Positions 1 to 8,502 of a DNA stretch of 64,000 nucleotides are shown here, piece by piece. The position numbers and the translations under genes were made by a program. The notes under the pieces are model-generated. The model was not told the DNA's origin. It worked only from the letters and a program-made list of their open reading frames with translations, and searched no databases. Within the stretch, counting starts at the first letter, position 1, and each line of letters opens with the position of its first letter. This DNA comes from UBA1756 sp045222555 (GTDB lineage: Bacteria; Bacteroidota; Bacteroidia; Bacteroidales; WCHB1-69): the NCBI GenBank assembly GCA_045222555.1, contig JBGUYY010000068.1, positions 62,001 to 126,000 on the forward strand, read 5' to 3'.

Positions 1-1149
1 CTGTACTGGAATTTCGGCTTTCTCCGCGTCGGCACCAGCGGTCTCACCGCACAGGCGTACGGCGCCCAAGACGACCGGTTGGCGGTGGGCATGTTCCGCC
101 AGAACCTGCTGTTAGCATTTTTCTCCACCCTCTTGGTGTGGGCGATTCAGTGGCTGTTTCTGACCATCGCCCTCCAATGTATTCCCTGCACACCCGAGGT
201 GGCCGATTTCGCCAGCCGCTATTTCTACATCCGCATCTGGGCGGCTCCCGCCACCCTCGGACTTATGGTCTTCAAAGGTTGGTTCATCGGGATGCAGAAC
301 ACGGTGGCTCCGATGGTTTGCGACATTGTGGTCAATGTGGTGAACATGGTGGCCAGCTACGTGCTGGCGCTGCACACGCCGCTCGGCATGCTGGGTGTGG
401 CGCACGGCACGGTCATCGCCCAGTATGTGGGACTGCTCACTGCGGTGGCCTTCTTGCTCATCCGTTATGGCAAAATGATGAAAGCTCATCTCTTTGAGCC
501 CAAGATATTTAACAATATGGAGAAGGTGGCGCGGCTGGCGGGCAACCTGTTCATCCGCTCCGTCGGTTTCATGGTGATTTATGTGGGCTTCACGGCCATC
601 GCTTCCAATTATGGCGACGTACAGCTGGCCGTAAGTTCCATCATGATGAAGCTGTTCATGCTCTTCTCCTATTTCGTGGATGGTTTTGCCTACGCGGGCG
701 AGGCGCTCACGGGCCGTTTTATCGGCGAGCGCAATGCCGAGCGGCTGCATCAGGCAGTGCGCATCCTGTTTTTATGGTGCATCGGCGTGGGATTGGCTTT
801 CACGGTGATTTATGCTGCGGCCGGCGAGGGGTCGGTCAGAGTCGTGACGGACAACGAGCCGGTGATAGCGGCCTCGCACCCATTTCTGCCGTGGCTGATT
901 GCCATGCCGCTCATCAGCTGCCTGGCCTTCATGTGGGATGGCATCTATATCGGGGCGGCAGCGGGCAAGGAGGTGCGCAACTGCATGTTGTGGGCGGCGT
1001 TGGGATTTGTTTTGGGATACCTGTGCTGTTATAAATTCATTGGCATACAGGCACTTTATGTGGGATATTTCGTCCATCTGCTGGTGCGCACTTTGTATCT
1101 CTCTTTTTTATGGAAAAAGACAAAAGCCAAGGCACTTTCTATTGCTTGA
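1..1149 (+). CDS. MATE family efflux transporter (5' truncated)
   Basis: The reading frame is open from the first base, so the N-terminus lies outside the window; 382 residues are visible. MATE proteins are inner-membrane exporters that use a Na+ or H+ gradient to expel drugs or metabolites. The visible start contains the family-typical stretch FLRVGTSGLTAQAYGA, found at the end of the second or third helix of DinF/NorM-like proteins, followed by about ten hydrophobic segments. The gene ends 23 bases before the convergently oriented AraC gene, so the two are separate units. Substrate cannot be told from the sequence. Family call is firm. Confidence 0.9.
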   Translation: MYWNFGFLRVGTSGLTAQAYGAQDDRLAVGMFRQNLLLAFFSTLLVWAIQWLFLTIALQCIPCTPEVADFASRYFYIRIWAAPATLGLMVFKGWFIGMQNTVAPMVCDIVVNVVNMVASYVLALHTPLGMLGVAHGTVIAQYVGLLTAVAFLLIRYGKMMKAHLFEPKIFNNMEKVARLAGNLFIRSVGFMVIYVGFTAIASNYGDVQLAVSSIMMKLFMLFSYFVDGFAYAGEALTGRFIGERNAERLHQAVRILFLWCIGVGLAFTVIYAAAGEGSVRVVTDNEPVIAASHPFLPWLIAMPLISCLAFMWDGIYIGAAAGKEVRNCMLWAALGFVLGYLCCYKFIGIQALYVGYFVHLLVRTLYLSFLWKKTKAKALSIA

Positions 1150-1172
1150 AAAAAATAGTGTTTTTGCAATGG

Positions 1173-2078
1173 TTATTCTCTCCATTGGCGTGGTGTGATT
1201 CCCGTATGGTACTTGAAAAACTTGTGAAAAACAGGCACACTGCTGAAGTTGAGTCTCTCCGCAATCTCTTTGATGGTCATGTCGGAATATTTCAGCATGC
1301 TTTTGGCCTCCATAACCACCATTGAGTCAATCCAGTCGGGTGCAGAACGCCCGCTCACCTTTTTGACCAGCTTGGAAAGGTATTTGGGTGTGAGGTACAT
1401 TTTTGCAGCGTAGAATTCCACGCGTCTCTCCGTGCTATGGTATTGTGTGACAAGCCGCAGGAATTGTTCAAACACCATTTTGGTGCGTCCCGACACTCCT
1501 GTTGCCGCTGTCGGGTTGCCGTTGAGCCTTTCACCCCACAATGTTCCCAGCATGTAGAATATGGAGGAGAATAGCGAACGGATAGCCTCCTTGAGGTTGG
1601 GAATCCCGGCGTTCATCAGCGCCATGGCCAGTTCGTAATATTTAACGCTGATATTGAACTCCTTTTGTGACAGTGTGATGCACGGGTTGTCCAATATGGC
1701 CATGCTCTCTTCAAAAAGCTTGGCAAAGTCCATTCTCACATCGGCAATCAATTCGCGCGATGCTCCCACCACTACCACTTGTGGCGGTTCGCCGCTTTCG
1801 TCCATTTCGCGTACGCGCACAATGTTGCCCGGCACATATAACAGCAACGTGTTCTCACTCAATTCAAACGACTTCAGGTTCAAGTCCACCTGAAGCCGCC
1901 CGCGGAGGCACAAAACCGCCACAAAGCCATTGAAACGGCATGGATACCTGAAAAGAAGGAGATTCTTGTCCACTTCTGTTTTCATCAGGAAAAAATCATC
2001 CGAGAGCCCGTCATTGTCAGGAATATGAAAATGTTTTCGTATCCCGTGGATATCTAAAATATGAAGCGCTTCTGTCAT
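1173..2078 (-). CDS. AraC family transcriptional regulator
   Basis: A 301-residue regulator with an N-terminal cupin-like sensing half and a C-terminal double helix-turn-helix of AraC/XylS type: the second helix-turn-helix has IKEIAERLNFSSVPVFHKFF followed by GITPRQW, the usual family signature. I chose the ATG at 2078 (protein begins MTEALHIL). A longer frame reaches 2120 but would start within the putative promoter. The gene is divergent from the TolC-HlyD-permease operon starting at 2257, the usual layout for a local regulator of an export operon, so it probably controls that operon and perhaps itself. The inducer is unknown. Confidence 0.9.
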   Translation of the reverse strand: MTEALHILDIHGIRKHFHIPDNDGLSDDFFLMKTEVDKNLLLFRYPCRFNGFVAVLCLRGRLQVDLNLKSFELSENTLLLYVPGNIVRVREMDESGEPPQVVVVGASRELIADVRMDFAKLFEESMAILDNPCITLSQKEFNISVKYYELAMALMNAGIPNLKEAIRSLFSSIFYMLGTLWGERLNGNPTAATGVSGRTKMVFEQFLRLVTQYHSTERRVEFYAAKMYLTPKYLSKLVKKVSGRSAPDWIDSMVVMEAKSMLKYSDMTIKEIAERLNFSSVPVFHKFFKYHTGITPRQWRE

Positions 2079-2097
2079 ATCTTTATTTTTAGGCCGA

Positions 2098-2105
2098 CAA
2101 AAATA
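2098..2105 (-). promoter_or_regulatory. Bacteroidota -7 box for the AraC gene
   Basis: TATTTTTG on the minus strand matches the Bacteroidota -7 consensus TAnnTTTG and lies about 20 bases before the chosen ATG. No convincing -33 TTTG is present at the standard spacing. Confidence 0.5.
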
Positions 2106-2121
2106 CAAAAAAGTAGCCAAA

Positions 2122-2159
2122 TATTATAAAAAGTCGCTTTTTTCTACTTTTTTATAATA
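2122..2159. promoter_or_regulatory. Inverted repeat between the AraC gene and the efflux operon
   Basis: The left arm TATTATAAAAAGT (2122-2134) is nearly the reverse complement of the right arm ACTTTTTTATAATA (2146-2159), with one extra T in the right arm. A further copy of the AAAAAAGTAG part lies at 2107-2116. It sits in the divergent intergenic region, where an AraC-type regulator would bind. Operator function is inferred from position and symmetry only. Confidence 0.45.
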
Positions 2160-2256
2160 AAAAGGCGAAATATGAAAACATTTCTTTCCCATTTTGGCAC
2201 AATAGTTGAAATAATGTGGAGTTATCTATTGGTTTTTATCATTCAATCTGCAAAAA

Positions 2257-3774
2257 ATGAGAAAAGAACGAGCAACTATTTGTAAATCTATTATTTATAC
2301 TCTATTTCTTGGCATTATGCCATCCTTACTTTGGGGGCAGCAGGTGCTGACGTTGGAACAGTGTCGCTCAATGGCCGTGCAAAACGACAAGGGCATCGAA
2401 CAGGCGCAGACCAAAGTGACAATGGCCGGTTATGACAGAAAAATCGCCCTTGCCAACTTCTTCCCCAACATCGTTGCTACCGGCACTTATACCTATAACG
2501 ATCATAATATCAGTTTGATATCCAACGATATGTCGAACCAACTGACCACCATGGGCACCACGGTGCAAGGACAGATTAACGACTACCGCAACCAGCTCAT
2601 CCAGCAGATTACCGACAACCCGTTGGCCAGCATTGAGTATATGCTCAGTCCGATGTGGCAGACCGTGTTGGGCAGTTTGTCAGACATTGACGTGGAGGAT
2701 GCCCTCAATGCCATCGGCACTGAAATCGACGAAGCGTTCCATCTTGACATCCAGCATATTTTCACAGCCTCTGTCACGCTGCAGCAGCCGGTTTTCATGG
2801 GAGGTAAAATCGTGGCAGCCAACCAGATGGCAAAACTTGCCGAGGAGCTGGCACAGACACAATACGAACAGCAGTACCGTGAAACAACTCATAAAGTGGA
2901 TGAGACATATTGGCAGATTGTCTCCATTTCCGCAAAACGCGAATTGGCCGAGAACTACGACTCCCTCCTTCATAAGATGCAGTCGGATGTGGAGATTGCC
3001 GTGCAGGAGGGCGTGGCCACCGAAGCCGATGCCCTTTCCATCAAAGTGAAAGTCAATGAAGCGGATATGATGTTGACCAAGGCGACCAACGGACTCGCCC
3101 TTTGCAAAATGTTGCTTTGCAAACAGATTGGTTTGCCTCTTAACTCTGACATTGTTTTGGTGGATGAAGCCGACGAACGGATTCCTCTTCCACGCGTTGC
3201 CAGCGAAATTCCCTGCATGGAGGATATTTTCGACAACCGCACCGAGATACGGAGCCTGAACCTCGCTTCGCAAATCTACAAGAAAAAGGTGGCGATGGCG
3301 CGTGCCGACATGATGCCCAAAATTGCGCTAACCGGCGGATATATGATGACCAACCGTGACATGCGAAACGGATTCGACAAGAAATGGAGCGGTCTCTTCA
3401 ATGTCGGTGTCATCGTGAATGTGCCGATTTTCCACGGAGGGGAAGCCCTGTTCAAAATGAAAAAGGCACAGTATGAAGCCACATTATACCAGTCGCAGTG
3501 TGAGGATGCCAAAAATCTGATTACTTTGCAGGTCACGCAGTTGCAAAAACAGGTGACAGAAACGCAGGAAAAGGTGAGGCAGGCGGAAGAAAACCTGTCC
3601 AGTGCAGAGGAAAACCTGAGGACCGCCACCGTCGGTTTTCAGGAAGGGGTGATTCCGGCCAACACCGCGCTGGCCGCACAAACCGCATGGCTTCAGGCAC
3701 ACACCGAATACATCGATGCCGGTGTGGAATTGCAAATTGCCGTGGCGAACCTCCAACAAGCGGTAGGACAGTAG
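2257..3774 (+). CDS. TolC family outer membrane efflux protein
   Basis: A 505-residue outer-membrane factor that forms the trimeric exit duct of a tripartite export system. It has a signal peptide ending near LLWGQQ, then the duplicated TolC architecture of long amphipathic alpha-helical stretches (for example the C-terminal coiled coil with many E/Q/A residues) and two beta-barrel segments. The first conserved stretch is LTLEQCRSMAVQND, typical of the OEP family. It is the first gene of an export operon: the HlyD-like adaptor begins 76 bases downstream and the two permeases follow. Expression is probably set by the divergent AraC regulator. Confidence 0.93.
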   Translation: MRKERATICKSIIYTLFLGIMPSLLWGQQVLTLEQCRSMAVQNDKGIEQAQTKVTMAGYDRKIALANFFPNIVATGTYTYNDHNISLISNDMSNQLTTMGTTVQGQINDYRNQLIQQITDNPLASIEYMLSPMWQTVLGSLSDIDVEDALNAIGTEIDEAFHLDIQHIFTASVTLQQPVFMGGKIVAANQMAKLAEELAQTQYEQQYRETTHKVDETYWQIVSISAKRELAENYDSLLHKMQSDVEIAVQEGVATEADALSIKVKVNEADMMLTKATNGLALCKMLLCKQIGLPLNSDIVLVDEADERIPLPRVASEIPCMEDIFDNRTEIRSLNLASQIYKKKVAMARADMMPKIALTGGYMMTNRDMRNGFDKKWSGLFNVGVIVNVPIFHGGEALFKMKKAQYEATLYQSQCEDAKNLITLQVTQLQKQVTETQEKVRQAEENLSSAEENLRTATVGFQEGVIPANTALAAQTAWLQAHTEYIDAGVELQIAVANLQQAVGQ

Positions 3775-3850
3775 AAGGGAATTATACATTGAGCAGCCCT
3801 GCAAGGGCAAGGAGAAAACAGGATAGAAAAAAACAAAAAACATCATCATA

Positions 3851-4834
3851 ATGAAAAGAAGAAATTACAATTTGATTGTCGGCGTGGCTGCACTGGTTCT
3901 CATCATCGTGGCCATCGCGCTCATCGGTTTTTTCGTATCGAAGCCCAAGGAAATGGTGCTTCAGGGCGAGGCGGAGGCCTCCGAATACCGGGTGTCGGGC
4001 AAGGTGCCGGGGCGTATTGAGGAGATTCTTGTAAAAGAGGGGCAGCTTGTCCATAAAGGCGACACGGTGGCCTACATCGAAAGTCCGGAGGTGAAGGCGA
4101 AACTGCAACAGGTGGGCGCCCTCCGCGACGCGGCAATGGCCCAGCGCAACAAAGCCCTCAACGGAGCCCGTCAGGAACAGATTGCCGGTGCCTACGAACT
4201 GTGGCAACAGGCTATCGTCCAAGAGGATGTGATGAAGAAATCGTACGACCGTATGCAACGGCTGTTCGACCAGAAGGTGGTGAGTGCGCAGAAGTACGAC
4301 GAAGTGAAGGCCAAGTACGATGCGGCGGTGGCGCAGACCAAAGCCGCCAAGAGCCAGTACGACATGGCGGTGAACGGTGCGCGGCAGGAGGACAAGGACG
4401 CGGCGTTGGCCGTGGTGCGCCAGACACAGGGTGCAATGGCTGAAGTGCAGGGCTATATGGAGGAACTGTACCTCATTTCACCTGCCGACGGTGTGGTGTC
4501 AGCCATCTACCCCAAGGTGGGCGAATTGGTAGGGCAGGGGGCTCCCGTGATGACCGTCACCGACTTGGCGGATGTATGGTTTACCTTCAACATCCGCGAG
4601 GACTACCTGAAGAGCATGAAGGTCGGCGACCGGCTCACCCTCACCATTCCCGCCTTGGACAATAAAGAGTGTACCGCCACAGTCAACTACATGGCGGTGC
4701 GTGAATCGTACGCCACGTGGAAGGCCACCAAGGAGACAGGGCAGTATGATGCCAAGACGTTCGAAGTGCGGGCAATCCCCGACCAGCGTGTGGAGGGGCT
4801 CCGTCCGGGAATGACTGCCATCATCAAAAGATAA
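3851..4834 (+). CDS. HlyD family periplasmic adaptor (membrane fusion protein)
   Basis: A 327-residue adaptor linking inner-membrane permeases to the TolC duct. One N-terminal membrane segment (about residues 8-30) anchors it. It is followed by a split biotinyl-lipoyl-like domain (SGKVPGRIEEILVKEGQLVH, then LISPADGVVSAIYPKVGELV near residue 217), separated by an alpha-helical hairpin of about 110 residues that includes the repeated GARQE motif. The length and order resemble E. coli YbhG and EmrA-like proteins. The stop is 6 bases before the next ATG, so translation with the permeases is probably coupled. Confidence 0.93.
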   Translation: MKRRNYNLIVGVAALVLIIVAIALIGFFVSKPKEMVLQGEAEASEYRVSGKVPGRIEEILVKEGQLVHKGDTVAYIESPEVKAKLQQVGALRDAAMAQRNKALNGARQEQIAGAYELWQQAIVQEDVMKKSYDRMQRLFDQKVVSAQKYDEVKAKYDAAVAQTKAAKSQYDMAVNGARQEDKDAALAVVRQTQGAMAEVQGYMEELYLISPADGVVSAIYPKVGELVGQGAPVMTVTDLADVWFTFNIREDYLKSMKVGDRLTLTIPALDNKECTATVNYMAVRESYATWKATKETGQYDAKTFEVRAIPDQRVEGLRPGMTAIIKR

Positions 4835-4840
4835 AACGCC

Positions 4841-6004
4841 ATGTGGAAGTACGTCAAAGCGGTTGCTCTCCGGGAGTTGCGGATCTGGATGCAGCGTCCC
4901 ATCTACTTTGTGGGGTCGCTCGGGGTGATTCTGTTCGGGAGCATCTTCTTCCTCACTTTCTTCAAGGCAGGGCTGCCCTCGAAGCTGCCGATCGGGGTGG
5001 TGGACTACGACAGGTCGTCCGTCTCCCGCAACTTCACCCGCCAGCTGGATGCCACGCAACTGGGTGAGGTGGTGCGTTTCGAGGATTTCCGCACCGCGCG
5101 GGAGGCCATGCAGCGCGGCGAAGTCACCTCCGTATGCGTGATTCCCCAAAATTTTTCCTCCGATATCCAGGCCTTCCGCCGTCCCACCTTCACTTTCTAT
5201 GTCAACGGACTCTACTTTGTGGGCGGATCCCTTGCCTATCAGGACATCCTCACCATGATCAACCTGACATCGGGGGCGGTGCAGAAACAGGTGCTTACGG
5301 CCAAGGGGGTGAGCGAGCACGACATGATGGGGCGGCTCCGCCCCGTCAACATCGACGTGCACCGCATCGGCAACCCGATGACCAACTACGGGGTCTATCT
5401 CAACAACCTGCTTCTGCCGGGACTTTTGCAGATGATGATCATTCTGGTCAGCATCTACGCTTTCGGCACCGAACTGAAATACAGCACTTCACAGCATCTG
5501 ATGACCACGGCAGGAGGCTCCATCCTCAATGCCGTGTCCGGGAAATTGCTGGTTTATACCCTCTACTTTTCTTCTGTTGGATTGGTGATGATCCTTCTGC
5601 TGTACAGCTGGCTGGGCTATCCCTTGGCCGGTTCCATTTGGAGTATGTTTCTCGATATGTTTCTGATGATTTTGGCCTGCGAGTCGGTGGCGCTTTTCAT
5701 CGCGGGACTGATACCTGTATGCCGCTTCTCCATCAGCATCGGGGCGTTGTACAGCGTGCTGGGCTTTTCGCTGGCGGGATTCACCCTGCCGGTGGAGGCA
5801 ATGCTGCCTGTTCTTCAAGGCATATCCTCCATCTTTCCACTGCGCCATTATTACCTCTTCTACGTTCAGGAGGCGATGTTCGCCAGCGGGTTCTCCGGCT
5901 GGTATCAGGAAGTTGTACATCTGTTACTGTTCCTGCTCCTTCCCGTTTTCATCATGAAGCGGCTGGGGAATGCCTATATCAACATGGATTACCCCAAAAA
6001 ATGA
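4841..6004 (+). CDS. ABC-2 type permease (YbhS/YhhJ-like), first of two
   Basis: A 387-residue inner-membrane permease. It has one N-terminal helix (about residues 20-45), a periplasmic domain of roughly 130 residues, then five to six C-terminal membrane segments: the ABC2_membrane_3 layout of YbhS, YbhR and YhhJ. In that family two permeases pair with an ATPase and a HlyD adaptor to export drugs. Here the second permease follows 6 bases later and the adaptor lies 6 bases before, but no ATP-binding subunit is encoded nearby. The ATPase must come from elsewhere, or the permeases act differently. Confidence 0.9.
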   Translation: MWKYVKAVALRELRIWMQRPIYFVGSLGVILFGSIFFLTFFKAGLPSKLPIGVVDYDRSSVSRNFTRQLDATQLGEVVRFEDFRTAREAMQRGEVTSVCVIPQNFSSDIQAFRRPTFTFYVNGLYFVGGSLAYQDILTMINLTSGAVQKQVLTAKGVSEHDMMGRLRPVNIDVHRIGNPMTNYGVYLNNLLLPGLLQMMIILVSIYAFGTELKYSTSQHLMTTAGGSILNAVSGKLLVYTLYFSSVGLVMILLLYSWLGYPLAGSIWSMFLDMFLMILACESVALFIAGLIPVCRFSISIGALYSVLGFSLAGFTLPVEAMLPVLQGISSIFPLRHYYLFYVQEAMFASGFSGWYQEVVHLLLFLLLPVFIMKRLGNAYINMDYPKK

Positions 6005-6010
6005 CAGACA

Positions 6011-7300
6011 ATGAAGACATTTTTCCATATTAAACAGTTTGTAAAACAATGGTGGAAGGACCTTTGGGGAATCTGTTGCCATGAATGGAAATTGATTGTC
6101 CATGACGGCGGGGTGCTCATTATCTTCACCATCGGAGCATTGGGCTATCCGCTACTTTACAATCTCATGTACTACAATGGGGTGTTGGAGGATGTGTCCA
6201 TCGCCGTGGTGGACGATGCCAACTGTGCTGAAAGCCGCCGCTACATCCGCGAGGTGGATGCGACACGGGAGCTGGAAATTGCCTACCGGTGTGCCTCCAT
6301 GGAGGAGGCGGAACAGCTGTTTCAGCAGCGTAAGGTAAATGGAATCATCTATTTTCCAAAAGATTTCGGACAAAAGCTGGCACGGATGGAGACCGCCACC
6401 CTTTCCATCTATGCCGACATGAGCAGTTTCCTGTACTATAAAAACCTGATGATGGGCGCCAACTTCGTGATGTTGCACGAAATCGGAAAGATACAAATTG
6501 AGCGGTATGCTGCGGCGGGTTTCACGGAAGAACAGAGCATGCAGCTGGTTTCGGCCATCCCTTATGAAGAAAACAACCCCTATAACCGCACCTTCTCTTA
6601 TACGATCTTCTTCCTGTCGGCGGCTCTGCTGATGGTGGTTCAGCAGACCATGTTCTATGGGATGACGATGCTGGCGGGAACACAGCGTGAGGAGCATCAT
6701 AGTTTCGCCCTCTTGCCCAACCATCTTGAAGGAGTGGGCATAGGCCGTGTGGTGTTGGGGCGTGGTTTAGCGTACGGTGTGCTCTACATTGCTATTGGAA
6801 TGTACATCGCCTTTATCGTGCCCGCCATTTTCGACTTCCCGCAGCGCGGAAATTTCTGGGACATGCTGGTGCTTTTGCTCATCTTCATCACCGACTGCGT
6901 CTTCTTCTGCTCCACTTGGAGCTCGTTCATCACGCGCCGCGAAACAGTTTTCATTCTTCTTTTGGTGATGTCTCCTGTGGCAATGTTCCTTACGGGATTT
7001 TCGTGGCCCACCACCTCCTTCCCATTTTTCTGGAAATGCTTCTCTTACCTATTTCCGTCCACTTTTGGCTGTCAGGCGTTCATCAACCTCAATACGGCTG
7101 GTGGCGACTTGTCCACCATACGTCCGCAAATCATTGCCATGACGATACAGGGCGCATGCTACTACCTGACGGCCAGTTTGGCGGTATTTGTCGAGAATCG
7201 CATCGTACACAGCGAGCGGGTGCAGCGTATCAAGGCGAAAAGAAAGGCACTTATGCGCCGGCTTGACACTAAGGTGAGGTTTGCAGAAAATAATGGATAA
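6011..7300 (+). CDS. ABC-2 type permease, second of two
   Basis: A 429-residue paralogue of the preceding permease with the same topology: a helix near residues 35-55, an extracytoplasmic domain to about residue 190, then clustered hydrophobic segments to about residue 400 and a basic cytoplasmic tail. It presumably forms a heterodimer with the product of the preceding gene. It is the last gene of the operon; the next gene has its own promoter at 7379. No Walker A motif is present, so it is a pure membrane subunit. Confidence 0.9.
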   Translation: MKTFFHIKQFVKQWWKDLWGICCHEWKLIVHDGGVLIIFTIGALGYPLLYNLMYYNGVLEDVSIAVVDDANCAESRRYIREVDATRELEIAYRCASMEEAEQLFQQRKVNGIIYFPKDFGQKLARMETATLSIYADMSSFLYYKNLMMGANFVMLHEIGKIQIERYAAAGFTEEQSMQLVSAIPYEENNPYNRTFSYTIFFLSAALLMVVQQTMFYGMTMLAGTQREEHHSFALLPNHLEGVGIGRVVLGRGLAYGVLYIAIGMYIAFIVPAIFDFPQRGNFWDMLVLLLIFITDCVFFCSTWSSFITRRETVFILLLVMSPVAMFLTGFSWPTTSFPFFWKCFSYLFPSTFGCQAFINLNTAGGDLSTIRPQIIAMTIQGACYYLTASLAVFVENRIVHSERVQRIKAKRKALMRRLDTKVRFAENNG

Positions 7301-7378
7301 TGTTGACTTCTCGTTGCTGTCCCATTAATATTACGGCGTTATTCCTGTGTGTTTTGTGGTGGATGTCTGAAAAAATCG

Positions 7379-7386
7379 TACTTTTG
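7379..7386 (+). promoter_or_regulatory. -7 box before threonine aldolase
   Basis: TACTTTTG fits TAnnTTTG. A TTTG at 7353-7356 is a possible -33 element, with spacing 22 rather than the usual 19. The ATG follows 26 bases later. Confidence 0.55.
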
Positions 7387-7412
7387 CAACTTGTATAAAA
7401 TGATGGCAAAAC

Positions 7413-8474
7413 ATGTTTTTTTCAGCTGAAAACAGAATCCATTTCGACAACGACTATATGGCGGGCGCGCATCCTGAAGTGATGCGGCGGCTGGTGGAGA
7501 CCAATCTGGAATGCACAGTTGGATATGGTTTGGATAACTATAGCGAGGAAGCACGCAACCTGATTCGGACGGCCTGCGCTGCCCCCAACGCGCTGGTGCA
7601 GTTCCTCGTGGGCGGTACCCAGACCAATGCCACGGTCATTGACGCGTTGTTGCGCCGCCACGAAGGCGTGCTGTCAGCCGACTCCGGGCATATCAACGTA
7701 CACGAGAGCGGCGCCGTGGAGCATAGCGGACACAAGGTACTGGTGCTTCCCACCCGCAACGGCAAAGTGTCGGCTGAAGATGTGGAGAACTATCTGCGAA
7801 CTTTCTATCAGGATGACACTTACGAGCACATGGTGGCACCGGGCATGCTGTACATCACCCAGCCCACCGAGTTGGGCACCCTCTACTCGCTGGCCGAGCT
7901 GGAGGCGTTGAGTGCCTGCTGTCATGCACATCACATCCCGCTCTATCTCGATGGAGCCCGTCTGTGCTACGCGCTCGGCTCACCCGCCGCTGACTTCACC
8001 CTTCCCGATATTGCCCGTCTTTGCGATGTGTTCTATATCGGCGGCACCAAGTGCGGGGCGATGTTCGGCGAGGCAGTGGTGGCTCCCCATCCGGAGCGGC
8101 TGCCCCATTTCTTCCCGTTGGTGAAACAGCACGGCGCGTTGCTCGCAAAAGGTCGCCTACAAGGGGTGCAGTTTGCCACGCTCTTCTCCCATCATTTATA
8201 CGAAAAGATTGGAAAAGAGGCTGTTGCGCTTGCTATACGACTGCGTTCCGCCTTTGAAGAGCGGGGGTATAAAGTCGCCGTCAACTCACTCACCAACCAA
8301 CAGTTTTTCACCCTTCCGAATGCGGTGGTGGATGCCCTGCTGGAAGTGGCCACCTTCGAGAACTGGGGACCGCGCGGCGAAACCGAAAGCACCGTCCGTT
8401 TCGTCACCAGCTGGTCCACCCGTCCAGAAGATGTTGATAAACTGATATTTGCTCTATCCCAATTATCCCATTAA
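7413..8474 (+). CDS. ltaE: Low-specificity threonine aldolase
   Basis: A 353-residue PLP enzyme of fold type I that cleaves L-threonine or L-allo-threonine to glycine and acetaldehyde. The PLP lysine is K213 in YIGGTKCGAMFGE. The aspartate that contacts the pyridine nitrogen is in LYLDGARL (D180, with R183). The N-terminal FDNDYMAGAHPEVMRRL is typical of the threonine aldolase branch. An in-frame stop just upstream fixes the start at 7413. The next gene starts 28 bases after the stop, so the two may be cotranscribed although their functions are unrelated. Confidence 0.9.
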   Translation: MFFSAENRIHFDNDYMAGAHPEVMRRLVETNLECTVGYGLDNYSEEARNLIRTACAAPNALVQFLVGGTQTNATVIDALLRRHEGVLSADSGHINVHESGAVEHSGHKVLVLPTRNGKVSAEDVENYLRTFYQDDTYEHMVAPGMLYITQPTELGTLYSLAELEALSACCHAHHIPLYLDGARLCYALGSPAADFTLPDIARLCDVFYIGGTKCGAMFGEAVVAPHPERLPHFFPLVKQHGALLAKGRLQGVQFATLFSHHLYEKIGKEAVALAIRLRSAFEERGYKVAVNSLTNQQFFTLPNAVVDALLEVATFENWGPRGETESTVRFVTSWSTRPEDVDKLIFALSQLSH

Positions 8475-8502
8475 GAATCCCAATTATCCCAAATCAACCA
8501 AA

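Noticed and set aside
3775..3850. Small GC hairpin between tolC and hlyD (GCCCTGCAAGGGC region) as a terminator
   Set aside because: No T run follows it, and the operon continues with tight spacing.
4499..5362. Minus-strand frame of 287 residues in the efflux operon
   Set aside because: Spans the junction of two well-supported plus-strand genes and lacks any recognisable feature.
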